64,000 bases of DNA from JAIQGF01 sp051006995 (GTDB taxonomy: Bacteria; Acidobacteriota; Terriglobia; Terriglobales; Acidobacteriaceae), in NCBI GenBank assembly GCA_051006995.1, contig JBPCSQ010000006.1:1-64000 (forward strand), read 5' to 3'. The first letter of the stretch is position 1. Each line of letters starts with the position of its first letter. Position numbers and translations under genes: made by a program. Shown here piece after piece: positions 1-8,365 of the stretch. The notes below the pieces were generated by a model. It was not told where the DNA came from and ran no database searches. It saw only the letters and a list, made by a program, of their open reading frames with translations.

Positions 1-1
1 G

Positions 2-1042
2 TACGTGATCGGCCAGGAGCACGCCAAGCGCGCGCTGAGCGTCGCGGTGCACAACCACTACAAGCGCCTCTCGCAGCTGGAGAACGAGAACTCCCCCGTC
101 GAGCTGGACAAGTCGAACGTGCTGATGATCGGCTCGACCGGCACGGGCAAGACCCTGCTGGCGAAGACGCTCGCGCGCATCCTGAACGTGCCGTTCGCGA
201 TCGGCGACGCCACCACGCTCACGGAGGCGGGCTACGTGGGCGAGGACGTGGAGAACATCATCCTGAAGCTGCTGCAGGCCGCCGACGGCGACGTAGGCCG
301 CGCCCAGACCGGCATCATCTACATTGACGAGGTGGACAAGATCGGGCGCAAGGACGAGAACCCGTCTATCACCCGCGACGTCTCCGGCGAAGGCGTGCAG
401 CAGGCGCTGCTCAAGATTCTGGAAGGCACCATCGCCAACGTTCCGCCGCAGGGCGGACGCAAGCATCCCCACCAGGAATTTACGCCGGTGGACACGACCA
501 ACATCCTGTTTATCTGCGGCGGGGCGTTCGTCGGGCTGGAAAAAGTGGTATCGCGGCGCGTCGGCAAAAAGAGCCTCGGCTTCAAGAGCGACCCGCAGCA
601 GGGTGGCGATGGGCAGATTCCGCCGCAGCGGCGCGATGTGGCGCTGCTGCAGCAGACGCAGCCTCAGGACCTGATCAAGTTCGGGCTGATCCCCGAGTTC
701 GTCGGCCGCATGCCGGTAGTAGGCGTGCTGGAAGACCTCGATGAAGCCGCGCTGGTCGAAATCCTCACCCGGCCGCGGAACGCCATCAGCAAGCAGTACC
801 AGCGGCTGTTCGAGTTCGAGAACGTCCGCCTGAAGTTCACTGACGATGCGCTGCACGCCATCGCGCGCGAGGCGCTGAACCGCAAGGTAGGCGCGCGCGG
901 CCTGCGCATGATTTTGGAAGAGCTGATGCTCGACTTAATGTATTACTTGCCCAGCCAGAAGCGGGTGAAGGATTTCGAGGTCACTCGCGAAATGGTGGAG
1001 AAGCGCGACCTGGCCATCGCGGTGATGGAGAAAGCCGGGTAG
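2..1042 (+). CDS. clpX: ATP-dependent Clp protease ATP-binding subunit ClpX (5' partial)
   Basis: ClpX is the AAA+ unfoldase that feeds substrates to ClpP. The frame is open from the first bases, so the N-terminal zinc-binding domain lies outside the window. Counting from the first GTG at base 5, one sees the Walker A GSTGTGKT (43-50), the pore-1 loop GYVG (76-79), Walker B IIYIDEVDKI (104-113), the RKH pore loop GRKHPHQ (151-157) and an LGF tripeptide (191-193) at the ClpP-docking IGF-loop position. A sensor-2 GARGLR motif lies near residue 297. All of these mark ClpX rather than ClpA or HslU. A clear intrinsic terminator follows. The identification is very secure; only the N-terminus is missing. 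Confidence 0.97.
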   Translation, partial: YVIGQEHAKRALSVAVHNHYKRLSQLENENSPVELDKSNVLMIGSTGTGKTLLAKTLARILNVPFAIGDATTLTEAGYVGEDVENIILKLLQAADGDVGRAQTGIIYIDEVDKIGRKDENPSITRDVSGEGVQQALLKILEGTIANVPPQGGRKHPHQEFTPVDTTNILFICGGAFVGLEKVVSRRVGKKSLGFKSDPQQGGDGQIPPQRRDVALLQQTQPQDLIKFGLIPEFVGRMPVVGVLEDLDEAALVEILTRPRNAISKQYQRLFEFENVRLKFTDDALHAIAREALNRKVGARGLRMILEELMLDLMYYLPSQKRVKDFEVTREMVEKRDLAIAVMEKAG

Positions 1043-1066
1043 CTTCCAGGCTCCAGGGCTCCAGGA
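1041..1066. repeat. Period-7 GGCTCCA-type repeat
   Basis: Three near-heptamer units related to GGCTCCA directly follow the clpX stop codon. It belongs to the window-wide class of 7-bp intergenic repeats. Confidence 0.5.
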
Positions 1067-1071
1067 AAACC

Positions 1072-1095
1072 AAGGCGGGCTGCGGCCCGCCTTTT
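1072..1095 (+). terminator. Rho-independent terminator of clpX
   Basis: A perfect 9-bp stem AAGGCGGGC / GCCCGCCTT encloses a TGCG loop and runs into a short T tract, 30 bases after the clpX stop. Confidence 0.85.
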
Positions 1096-1424
1096 GATTT
1101 GCATAAAAGCTGCCGCGGATTTGCGCGAATAAACCCGGATGCGGCCTGTCTGAGTCGTTGATGAGAGTAAACGGTTCGGACGAGCAAAACCCAGCCCGTC
1201 TGGGGCACCTCCCAACATTTGTGATTTAGGGATTTCTGATTAGTGATTTGCCAGTCGGCCGCACCCGCGCCGCACCGGAGGCGGGACAAGAAGCGCTCCA
1301 CTCGCCGTTGGTCCTCCGTGTTCTGAATTCGTAACAGAGTGCATTTTCTGCTGGATTCGTGTCGGCTTGCGATAGTGTGAGAGATAAAATGGAATTCCGC
1401 TACGGCCGGCAATTGGTGTTCAAA
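1096..1424. other. Gene-poor intergenic stretch with repeats
   Basis: No convincing gene is present. The stretch holds one copy of a 17-base direct repeat (1193-1209) and an ATTTGTG-type period-7 array (1217-1251). Open frames crossing it on the minus strand lack any recognisable protein character. Confidence 0.6.
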
Positions 1425-1628
1425 ATGTCGGAGGGGTTCAAGGGGTGGTTCTGTGAGCGCTGCTGCTGGAGCGTGAGGCTGCCTCCGCTGGGACCGGAGC
1501 GCGACGCGACGGCGACAGGCGTGCAGCAAATGTTTGAGGCACACGATTGCGAAGCGTTTGCGCAGCAGAACTGGAGATCAAAACCCGGCGATTCCCCTGC
1601 CATCCCTGACGGGAGTCCAAATTTCTAA
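1425..1628 (+). CDS. Small cysteine-rich putative metal-binding protein
   Basis: This is a 67-residue protein of unknown function. It contains W-F-C-E-R-C-C-W near the start and a V-Q-Q-M-F-E-A-H-D-C-E-A-F segment about 25 residues later, giving a CxxC ... HxC arrangement that could bind zinc. The C-terminal 15 residues look disordered. I chose ATG 1425 because the preceding bases TTGGTGTTCAAA closely match those in front of the TPR gene at 12569 (TTGGTATTCAAA). An upstream in-frame ATG at 1389 would add 12 residues. No Shine-Dalgarno is obvious. The gene is isolated and flanked by direct repeats. Confidence 0.55.
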   Translation: MSEGFKGWFCERCCWSVRLPPLGPERDATATGVQQMFEAHDCEAFAQQNWRSKPGDSPAIPDGSPNF

Positions 1629-1672
1629 AACAGATCGGACCCGGAACTTGCGTCCGGGGCGGCTCGTCTGGC

Positions 1673-1740
1673 ATTTGTAATTTAGTGATTGCTGGTTTGG
1701 TGATGCTCATTAGCCGCTTAAATCGGCAAATCACAATTCG
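1673..1740. repeat. GTAATTT/GCAAATC period-7 repeats, inverted
   Basis: Degenerate units resembling GTAATTT on one side and GCAAATC ACAATTC on the other form an imperfect inverted pair downstream of the small CDS. There is no gene in the stretch. Confidence 0.45.
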
Positions 1741-1792
1741 AGCAGGTCACAACTAGAAGCAAAAAGACCGGCTCGTCTGGGGCACCAGCGGG

Positions 1793-2071
1793 TTAGCGGG
1801 CTGCCTTTTTCTCCAGCGCGATGGGGCGAGCGCTGCGGGGCGGGCGGCGCGAGTCGGCGCGCAAGGCGCGGGCGTCCACCTTGAGTTCGGTGATCGTCCG
1901 GCTGAGCGTGTTGCGGTGCATGCCCAATTCACGCGCCGCCTTGCACTGATTTCCCTGGTTGCTCTGCAGCACGGTAAGGATGAACCGTTTCTTGAACTCG
2001 CGGACCGCTTCCGAATAAAGAATGCCGCTCTTGTACATCTGCATGACCAAGGATTCCAACTGGTCTTTCAC
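1793..2071 (-). CDS. Fis-type helix-turn-helix DNA-binding protein
   Basis: This is a 92-residue protein with a Fis-family helix-turn-helix: F-I-L-T-V-L-Q-S-N-Q-G-N followed by the recognition region K-A-A-R-E-L-G-M-H-R-N-T-L-S-R-T (about residues 43-60). The architecture is the stand-alone C-terminal domain of NtrC-type activators, without an AAA+ domain. The last 25 residues are rich in Arg, Pro and Ala and are probably flexible and basic. It lies 29 bases downstream of cvpA in the same orientation and is probably the last gene of the purC-cvpA operon. Its target genes cannot be deduced from the sequence. Confidence 0.85.
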   Translation of the reverse strand: MKDQLESLVMQMYKSGILYSEAVREFKKRFILTVLQSNQGNQCKAARELGMHRNTLSRTITELKVDARALRADSRRPPRSARPIALEKKAAR

Positions 2072-2100
2072 GGTTCCCTCTCCTTCTCAGCAGAACAATC

Positions 2101-2682
2101 CTATGGTTGCGGCGCCGGCTTGACCTCAGCATTCGGCGCACCCGATGTCTTTCCCGCAGCCGGCTTGCCCTCGCGAAGATTGTTGATGGCATCGGCACCG
2201 GCGCGAAATTGCTGTCGCACCTGGCTGGGCGCCAGCCAGACCGCCGCCCTTGCCACCACCAGCAGATACGGCGCCATGCTGGAGCGCGCCAGCAAACCCG
2301 AATTCGGCGCGAACGAAGCTACCGCCAGCACGAACACCATCACCAGCAAAACCCCGCGTACCAAGCCGAACATGGCGCCGAGGATGCGGTCAAACCATCG
2401 CAGCCCAACTTCCTTCACCAGCGATCGAGCCACCCGACCGCAAATTCCGGCGACGATCACGATGGCGACGAAAATCGTCAAAAACCCGGCCATCGCGGCG
2501 ACCCATGGCGCGCTGACGTAAGGGGCGTACCAAGCCGCCACAGCCGTGTATCCCCAGGCCGCTACCAGATAACCAACGACCACTCCGGCCAAAGAAAACA
2601 CTTCGTAAAAAAAGCCTTGCAGCGCCGCCAGCACAACCGAAAGCAGAACGACGGCCACAATCAGCCAGTCCGCTCCGGTCAT
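2101..2682 (-). CDS. cvpA: CvpA family membrane protein
   Basis: This 193-residue inner-membrane protein of the CvpA (colicin V production) family starts M-T-G-A-D-W-L-I-V-A-V. It has four predicted membrane segments within the first 130 residues, with glycines and a G-F-F-Y-E-V-F motif typical of the family. The C-terminal 50 residues are hydrophilic and Pro/Ala-rich. Its ATG overlaps the purC stop codon by 4 bases, so the two genes are translationally coupled. CvpA has long been found next to purine genes (purF in enterobacteria), and this purC linkage fits that pattern. Its molecular role remains poorly defined. Confidence 0.85.
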   Translation of the reverse strand: MTGADWLIVAVVLLSVVLAALQGFFYEVFSLAGVVVGYLVAAWGYTAVAAWYAPYVSAPWVAAMAGFLTIFVAIVIVAGICGRVARSLVKEVGLRWFDRILGAMFGLVRGVLLVMVFVLAVASFAPNSGLLARSSMAPYLLVVARAAVWLAPSQVRQQFRAGADAINNLREGKPAAGKTSGAPNAEVKPAPQP

Positions 2683-3605
2683 GCGGCGTCCACATCCATC
2701 TGCAACTCACGCCCGGTGAGGCGGCGATAGGCCTCACGGTACTTCTCGCTGGTCTTGGCGACGACGTCGTCGGGCAGGGCCGGCGCCGGGGGCTGCTTGT
2801 TCCACTTGAGCTGCTCGAGGTAGTCGCGGACGTACTGCTTGTCGAACGACTCCTGGGCCTTGCCCGGCATGTAAGTTTCCGAGGGCCAGAAGCGCGAGGA
2901 ATCCGGAGTCAGGACCTCGTCGGCGAGCACCAGGCCGGCGGCGGTGCGGCCGAATTCAAACTTGGTGTCGGCAATGATGATGCCGCGGCCAGCGGCGTAG
3001 TCGGAAGCTCGCGAATAAATTTGCAGGCTGAGGTCGCGCAGCTCTTCGGCCAGTGCGGCGCCGATAATCTTCTTCATCTCGGAAAAAGGAATATTTTCGT
3101 CGTGGCCGGTCGTCGCCTTGGTTGCCGGAGTGAAGATCGGCTCGGGAAGCACCGCGGATTCCTGCATTCCCTTGGGAAGCTCGATGCCGCAAACCGAGCC
3201 GGTGGCCTGGTATTCCTTCCAGGCGGAGCCTGAGAGGAACCCGCGCACCACGCATTCGACCGGCACCATGTCGGCGACGACGACCAGCATGGAGCGCCCG
3301 CGCAGTTGCTCGCGGTACTTCTGCAAGTGCTTGGGGTAGCGCTCCACGTCGGCGGTGACCAGGTGGTTGGCGACGATGCTCTTCAGAAAGTCGAACCAGA
3401 AGAGCGAGATCTGGGTCAGTACCTGCCCCTTGTGCGGAATGCCGGAGGCGAGCACGTAGTCGAATGCCGAGATGCGGTCGGTGGCGACAAACAGAAGGTG
3501 CTCGTTGTCCACGCGGTACAGGTCCCGTACCTTCCCGCTGGCGTAGAGCTCAAGGTCGGCGAAGTCGGTCTGCAGCAGGACGTCTTGTCGAAGGGGGCGG
3601 GCCAC
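2679..3605 (-). CDS. purC: Phosphoribosylaminoimidazole-succinocarboxamide synthase (SAICAR synthase)
   Basis: SAICAR synthase joins CAIR and L-aspartate using ATP in de novo purine synthesis. At 308 residues it is the longer, yeast ADE1-like form rather than the ~240-residue form. Visible signatures are the N-terminal S-G-K-V-R-D-L-Y (28-35), D-R-I-S-A-F-D (43-49), the V-E-C-V-V-R-G-F-L-S-G-S-A-W-K-E-Y block (near 115-131) and I-I-I-A-D-T-K-F-E-F-G (near 208-218). A strong sigma70-like promoter lies about 40 bases upstream. It is the first gene of a purC-cvpA-fis-like operon. Confidence 0.95.
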   Translation of the reverse strand: MARPLRQDVLLQTDFADLELYASGKVRDLYRVDNEHLLFVATDRISAFDYVLASGIPHKGQVLTQISLFWFDFLKSIVANHLVTADVERYPKHLQKYREQLRGRSMLVVVADMVPVECVVRGFLSGSAWKEYQATGSVCGIELPKGMQESAVLPEPIFTPATKATTGHDENIPFSEMKKIIGAALAEELRDLSLQIYSRASDYAAGRGIIIADTKFEFGRTAAGLVLADEVLTPDSSRFWPSETYMPGKAQESFDKQYVRDYLEQLKWNKQPPAPALPDDVVAKTSEKYREAYRRLTGRELQMDVDAA

Positions 3606-3646
3606 GGTTGGGGTTTACAAAAACTTTTATTTAAAGAACGTCGCGT

Positions 3647-3674
3647 ATTCTAGCGTCCCACGTTTTTTTGTCAA
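3647..3674 (-). promoter_or_regulatory. Sigma70-type promoter of purC operon
   Basis: On the minus strand a perfect -35 TTGACA (3669-3674) is followed after 16 bases by -10 TAGAAT (3647-3652), leaving a leader of roughly 35 bases before the purC ATG. Confidence 0.8.
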
Positions 3675-4007
3675 CGCCCCGAATCACACGTACGGCGGAC
3701 GAGAGCACATCCCGCAAAAACCTATTGACAGAAACCCGATTTGCGCGAAATAGGCTCTGGTAGCCTCTTTACACCGATCGCGATGCGCAAAAGAAAAAGC
3801 ACGCGTCCGCTCGATCCGGCGTGGCGCAAGTTGACATCAATGGTGCCGGCAGGAGAGCCGCGCAGATAGCGGCTGCGCGAGCCACGCACAAAATATTTCA
3901 CTCACGGCCACGCAGGTTCGAACGTCGCACACAAAGAAAAACGGATGAGAGGAATCGAAAGTTTCCTCGCATCCGTGAAGTTCATCGTCCGGCGACTCAG
4001 CTCGGCG
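3675..4007. other. Intergenic stretch between smc and purC
   Basis: No gene is supported. A plus-strand TTGACA at 3725-3730 lacks a good -10 partner, and a short AGGCT/AGCCT hairpin (3752-3766) follows it; neither is convincing alone. Confidence 0.4.
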
Positions 4008-7000
4008 TTACGCCGTCGCCGGCTGCCGATCCTCGTGGAAGCGCACCGAGACCAGCTTGGAGACGCCGGGCTCCTGCATGGTGACACCGTACATAACGGG
4101 CGCGGCGCTCATCGTCTTCTTGCTGTGGGTGATGAGGATGAACTGGGTCTGCACGCTCATCTCGCGCACCAACTCGGTAAATCGGCCGACGTTGCTCTCG
4201 TCGAGAGGCGCGTCCACCTCGTCGAGAATACAGAACGGACTGGGCTGGTACTGGAAAATGCCGACCAGCAGCGCCAGAGCGGTGAGCGCCTTTTCGCCGC
4301 CCGACAGCAGCAGCACGTTTTGCAGCTTCTTGCCGGGAGGCGAGGCGACCACGTCGATACCGCTGTCCATGGCGTTTTCTTCGTCGGTGAGGCGCATACA
4401 TGCCGTGCCGCCGCCGAAGAGCTTGCGGAACGTCGCCTGGAAATTGATGTTGATAGCGGCGAACGCCTCCTGGAATTTCTGCCGGGACACGACATCGATT
4501 TCGCGGATCGCGTTCTGCGTGTTCTCGATCGAGTCCAGCAGGTCCCTGCGCTGCGTATCCAGGAACTGGTGGCGCTGCGCGGCTTCCTGGTATTCCTCCA
4601 GAGCCATCATGTTGACCGGGCCCATGTTATCGATCTTCGTGCGCAGCTCGCGGCAGGAGGCGTCCTCCGCTGTCAGCTCTTCCCCGCTGACCTGGCGGAT
4701 GGATTCGTCGGCCAGCAGCGCGTCGGCGGTAACGTTCAGATCGTTCAAGCATGTTTCCGACATGTGCTGCTGATCGGACTGGAGCTTGGCGGCCTGAGCG
4801 GAGATTTCTCCCCGGCGGTCGCGCACCGCATCAAGCTGCTGGCGCGCCGAGCGCAGCTCCTGTTCGATTTCGCCGAGGCGGGCGCGCACGCGGTCGGCCT
4901 CCGCTTGCAGCGTGGTTCCCTGCTCCACGGCCTGGACGCGCTGCTCGACCAGGGCGACCAATTGCTCGCCAAGCTCGAGATTTTCGATTTCGCGCTGCGC
5001 CTGCTCGGCGGATGCCATCTGCAACTGGTTGTCCAAGGATTCGACCGCCGCCGCGCTTTCCTGCACCAAAGTCTCAATCCGCACCAGCGCGGCCTCGGCG
5101 GCCCGCCGGCGCTCTTCCACGGCCGCCACCTGCGCTTTCATTTCAGCGGCAGTCTGCGCCTGCACGTCGCGTGCAGCACGCAACGATGCCAGTGTCTCCT
5201 GGGCGGTAAGAGCCTGCTGCTCCAGCATGGCGCGAGATTCATCGCAGGCAGCCAGCTCGGTCTGCTTCTGCGCGACCAGCGACTCGTTGGTCGCGCGCTC
5301 CGCCTGGACCTGGCGCACCTCGCGCTCAGCAATCTCGACGCGCTCAGCAATGCGCGCGACCTCGGATTCCAGTTGGCGCAAGTTGTGGCCGGTGGTCAGC
5401 GCGGCGTTGTCAGCTTCCCGCTTCTCAGCTTCCAGGCGTTCCAGCAAGCCGGACAAATCGGCAATCTCGCGTCCCAGGGTCGCAGAACGCCGTTCTTCCT
5501 CAATCAGCGCGCGCTCCACCTCGGCAATGGCGCGCAGCACGTCGCGCAGCTCGCGCTTCATGGAGAGGGGACCTTCACTGCGCTGCTTGCCACCGGTCAC
5601 CGTCACGTTGTGGAAGCACTCGCCGGACTGCGAGAGGAAGAACGCGTCAGGATTTTCCAGCGCGAGATCGCGCGCGACCGCCGGGTCAGGCACGATGTAG
5701 CCGTCGCGCAGCTTGGGGAGGATGACCTCGAGAGACTTGCCGAAGCCGTTGAGCACGCGAATCGTCTGCTTCAGCGGCAGGATGGGCTCGCTGCGCTGCG
5801 GTGCGTGGTGCGCCGCCTCATCGAGTACGAAGGAGAAGCGTGCCTGCGAGTCGTTGGGGTGGACCAGGAAGGTGGCGCGGCCATCCACATCGGAGCGCAG
5901 CAGGCGCATGCCTTCGTCGGCAGCATCCCAGGACTTGACCACGATGTAATTCAGTTCGTCGCGCAGAAAGTCCTCGACGACCGCCTCGTAGCGATCTTCG
6001 ACCTCGAGGAAATCGGCGAGGACGCCGACGGGCGCGAAGCCGCTGTTGAATGCGCCCGACTGGAAGAGGCGCCGCACGGACTCGGTGGAGTAGCCATGCT
6101 CGGCGATGACGGCCTCGAGCGAACCTTTCTTGCCGAGCGCAGTGGCGTACTCGGCGCGCATGGTGTCGAGGTGGCGTTTCGATTCGGCTTCCGCCGCGCG
6201 CTTCTCCGCAATGGCAGTGCGGGTCTGTTCGATGTCTTCCACCAGATTGGTCACGCGCTGCGATGCAGACTCAAACTCGATGGCAATCTGTCCATGACGG
6301 CCGCCAAAAGTTTCAATCTGGCCGCGACCCGACTCCACTTCCGAGGTCAGGCGGCGCAACTCGCGGTCGAGACCGGCAATCCGCTCCTGCGCGCGCGAAA
6401 GCTGATCGCGGACACTGGAGGCGACGGCCACGGCTTCCATGATGGCGGCCCGCCGCGACTCCTGCTCGCCCTCGACACCGGCTAAAGACGCGGCGGCGGC
6501 CGTTGCCTGCTCTTGGGCGTGTGCGGCTTGCTGCTGGGCTGCCGCGACCTCTTCGGCGGCGGAGTCAACGCTCTGACGGTGCGACTGGCGCTCCGCCTCG
6601 ATGCCGCCAAGGCGCGCCCGCGCCTGCGCCAGTTCCGTGGCTGCGGTCGCGCCACGCCGGGTCAACTCAGCGCAGCGTTCTTCATTGGTACGCCGCTTCG
6701 AAGCCGCTCGGTCGGCTTCCAGCGTGACCGAAGACAACAACTCCCGGTTCTGCCGAAGCTCGTTTTCGATGGCATAACCACGTTGGGTGCCGGATGCCTG
6801 CTCCAGTTCGAGTTCACCCACGGCCTGCGTCTTCGCTCGCAGTTCCTCGGCCAAGGCGTTGAGGGTTGATTCCAGTTCGGCCGCCTCGGCACGGAGGTGA
6901 GCAAACTTGCTGGCCAGCACGACCCGCAGCTTGCCTCGCATCTCGTCGCGCAGGCGAGCGTAGCGCTCGGCCTTCGAGGCCTGGCGCTTAAGCGAATTCA

Positions 7001-7985
7001 TCTGGCGCGTGACTTCTTCGAAGATGTCGTTGACGCGGGCGAGATTCAGCTTGGCCTCTTCCAGGCGCGCCTCGGCCAGACGCTTGCGGGTTTTGAACTT
7101 GGTTATGCCGGCGGCTTCTTCGATGATGGCGCGGCGGTCGGTGGGCTTGCTGGACAGAATCTGCCCAATCCGGCCCTGCTCGATGATTGCGTAGGACTCG
7201 GGGCCCAGGCCGGTGCCAAGGAAAATGTCCTGAATATCACGCAGGCGGCAGAGTTTGCCGTTGAGCAGGTACTCGCTGTCGCCGGAGCGGAACAGGCGTC
7301 GAGTGACGACGATTTCGCCGACGTGCGCGGCGGGCTTGAACTTGCGGCGGCGAATTTTGAGGACGACAGCTGAGGCTGGAGTAGAGGCGGCTTCCGCGCT
7401 CGAGGGCGAGCTCGCTCCAGCCTCCTGATTGGATTCAGTGGTACCGGTTTGGTCTGACGCGCTCGAGGGCGCTTCAGCGTCCTCGCTAGATTCTGTGGTG
7501 GCGACCGCTGGGACGTCGCCGATCACCGGCGGCTGATCGCCGGTAGCCGGCTTTCCTTCGACTTCAAATTTCTGTCCTGGCTGAATGTCGGCGAGGTACT
7601 CCTCGGTTTCGCGCGCCGCCAGGTCTCGTGCCGCCGCCTCGTCCCAATCGGCTTCGGTCATCTCCTCACGAATTTCGACCTCCGGCTCGTCGGCGACAGC
7701 GGGGCCATCGTAGACATCCGGGTCAATGAGGGTGAGCGACACCTCTGCCATGCCGGTGGGTTTGCGGTCGCGCGTACCCGCAAAGATGACGTCCTCCATG
7801 CGGGCGCCGCGCAAGGTGCGTGCCGATTGCTCGCCGAGAACCCACGCGATAGCGTCGGAGATGTTGGATTTTCCGCACCCGTTGGGACCGACGATGGCGG
7901 CGATGCCGTCGCCGTGGAATTTCAGTTCGGTGCGGTCACAGAACGACTTGAAACCCAGGATCTGAAGCTTCTTCAGTTTCAGCAA
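4008..7985 (-). CDS. smc: Chromosome segregation protein SMC with acidic head insertion
   Basis: SMC is the condensin ATPase that organises and segregates chromosomes. The 1325-residue protein has Walker A GPNGCGKSN (33-41), two long coiled coils around a hinge (about 650-850), and the C-terminal L-S-G-G-E-K-A signature with Walker B C-I-L-D-E-V-D-A-P-L-D. It is about 140 residues longer than usual because residues ~91-222 form an acidic, Ser/Ala-rich insertion in the N-terminal head, between the V-S-L-T-L strand and V-T-R-R-L-F-R-S-G. That insertion contains two copies of a palindromic DNA element. The start is TTG, six bases after a strong AAGGAG. Confidence 0.97.
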   Translation of the reverse strand: MLKLKKLQILGFKSFCDRTELKFHGDGIAAIVGPNGCGKSNISDAIAWVLGEQSARTLRGARMEDVIFAGTRDRKPTGMAEVSLTLIDPDVYDGPAVADEPEVEIREEMTEADWDEAAARDLAARETEEYLADIQPGQKFEVEGKPATGDQPPVIGDVPAVATTESSEDAEAPSSASDQTGTTESNQEAGASSPSSAEAASTPASAVVLKIRRRKFKPAAHVGEIVVTRRLFRSGDSEYLLNGKLCRLRDIQDIFLGTGLGPESYAIIEQGRIGQILSSKPTDRRAIIEEAAGITKFKTRKRLAEARLEEAKLNLARVNDIFEEVTRQMNSLKRQASKAERYARLRDEMRGKLRVVLASKFAHLRAEAAELESTLNALAEELRAKTQAVGELELEQASGTQRGYAIENELRQNRELLSSVTLEADRAASKRRTNEERCAELTRRGATAATELAQARARLGGIEAERQSHRQSVDSAAEEVAAAQQQAAHAQEQATAAAASLAGVEGEQESRRAAIMEAVAVASSVRDQLSRAQERIAGLDRELRRLTSEVESGRGQIETFGGRHGQIAIEFESASQRVTNLVEDIEQTRTAIAEKRAAEAESKRHLDTMRAEYATALGKKGSLEAVIAEHGYSTESVRRLFQSGAFNSGFAPVGVLADFLEVEDRYEAVVEDFLRDELNYIVVKSWDAADEGMRLLRSDVDGRATFLVHPNDSQARFSFVLDEAAHHAPQRSEPILPLKQTIRVLNGFGKSLEVILPKLRDGYIVPDPAVARDLALENPDAFFLSQSGECFHNVTVTGGKQRSEGPLSMKRELRDVLRAIAEVERALIEEERRSATLGREIADLSGLLERLEAEKREADNAALTTGHNLRQLESEVARIAERVEIAEREVRQVQAERATNESLVAQKQTELAACDESRAMLEQQALTAQETLASLRAARDVQAQTAAEMKAQVAAVEERRRAAEAALVRIETLVQESAAAVESLDNQLQMASAEQAQREIENLELGEQLVALVEQRVQAVEQGTTLQAEADRVRARLGEIEQELRSARQQLDAVRDRRGEISAQAAKLQSDQQHMSETCLNDLNVTADALLADESIRQVSGEELTAEDASCRELRTKIDNMGPVNMMALEEYQEAAQRHQFLDTQRRDLLDSIENTQNAIREIDVVSRQKFQEAFAAININFQATFRKLFGGGTACMRLTDEENAMDSGIDVVASPPGKKLQNVLLLSGGEKALTALALLVGIFQYQPSPFCILDEVDAPLDESNVGRFTELVREMSVQTQFILITHSKKTMSAAPVMYGVTMQEPGVSKLVSVRFHEDRQPATA
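7396..7427 (-). repeat. ORF-embedded palindromic element (copy in smc)
   Basis: The core GCGCTCG-AGGG-CGAG resembles the element in the hcrA-like gene and the CoA-transferase alpha gene, and it is translated in the same frame as E-A-G-A-S-S-P-S-S-A. The arm is slightly decayed (CGAGCTC instead of CGAGCGC). Confidence 0.6.
7459..7484 (-). repeat. ORF-embedded palindromic element (degenerate second copy in smc)
   Basis: GCGCTCGAGGGCGCTTCAGC is a decayed copy lacking one codon of the consensus. It is translated as E-D-A-E-A-P-S-S-A, in the same frame as the other copies and 63 bases from the first smc copy. Confidence 0.45.
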
Positions 7986-8365
7986 CGTCCACTCCTTAAA
8001 CCGGCGACAGTTTGCTTGCCGACGACAACGTTGCGTTACTCAGTCCGCCGAAACGGGCCGGACCCGGCGCGCATCCTGCGGCGCGTTCTGGCTGGAGAGA
8101 CGCCGCTTCGCGGTATGCCTCCCGGGCCAGCCGGAAGCTGCCGCGTAGCATGGATTAACGCCAACTCTACCGGCCAAAGCCGCGGGCGTCAAGACAGAAA
8201 ACGCTACAGGTTGTGGCCAGCTGTGGATAAACGCAACATCCAGCATAGCTCATGTAACCCACGAAGGTTCAACGTGGATCATGCCGATTTCATGGTGGGA
8301 AACGAGGAGGCGGGAGCTGCCAGTAGCACCAGAACTGTAGCGCAATCGCGGCAGACGCGCAACCG
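7986..8365. other. Intergenic stretch upstream of smc
   Basis: The smc ribosome binding site (AAGGAG) lies at its left edge. One perfect DnaA-box 9-mer (TGTGGATAA, 8222-8230) is present, but a single copy is expected by chance and no cluster surrounds it. No gene is supported. Confidence 0.5.

Larger units (their letters stand above)
1193..1786. repeat. Direct repeats flanking the small CDS
   Basis: The 17-mers at 1193-1209 (AGCCCGTCTGGGGCACC) and 1770-1786 (GGCTCGTCTGGGGCACC) differ at two positions. Each is preceded by AGCAAAA a few bases upstream. A shortened copy, GGCTCGTCTGG, lies at 1661-1671. Each copy sits next to ATTTG-type heptamer DNA. The outer copies flank the small CDS at 1425-1628. 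Confidence 0.6.

Noticed and set aside
3725..3766. Plus-strand promoter and small RNA between smc and purC
   Set aside because: TTGACA is perfect, but no acceptable -10 lies at 16-18 bases and the following hairpin has only 5 bp.
3945..6485. An 846-codon open frame on the plus strand opposite smc
   Set aside because: Its residues are Leu/His/Arg-rich with no domain, and it mirrors the codon bias of smc on the other strand; smc is certain.
8222..8230. Perfect DnaA box near smc, possible origin
   Set aside because: Only one copy, no AT-rich unwinding region and no dnaA/dnaN neighbours; one 9-mer is expected by chance in a window this size.
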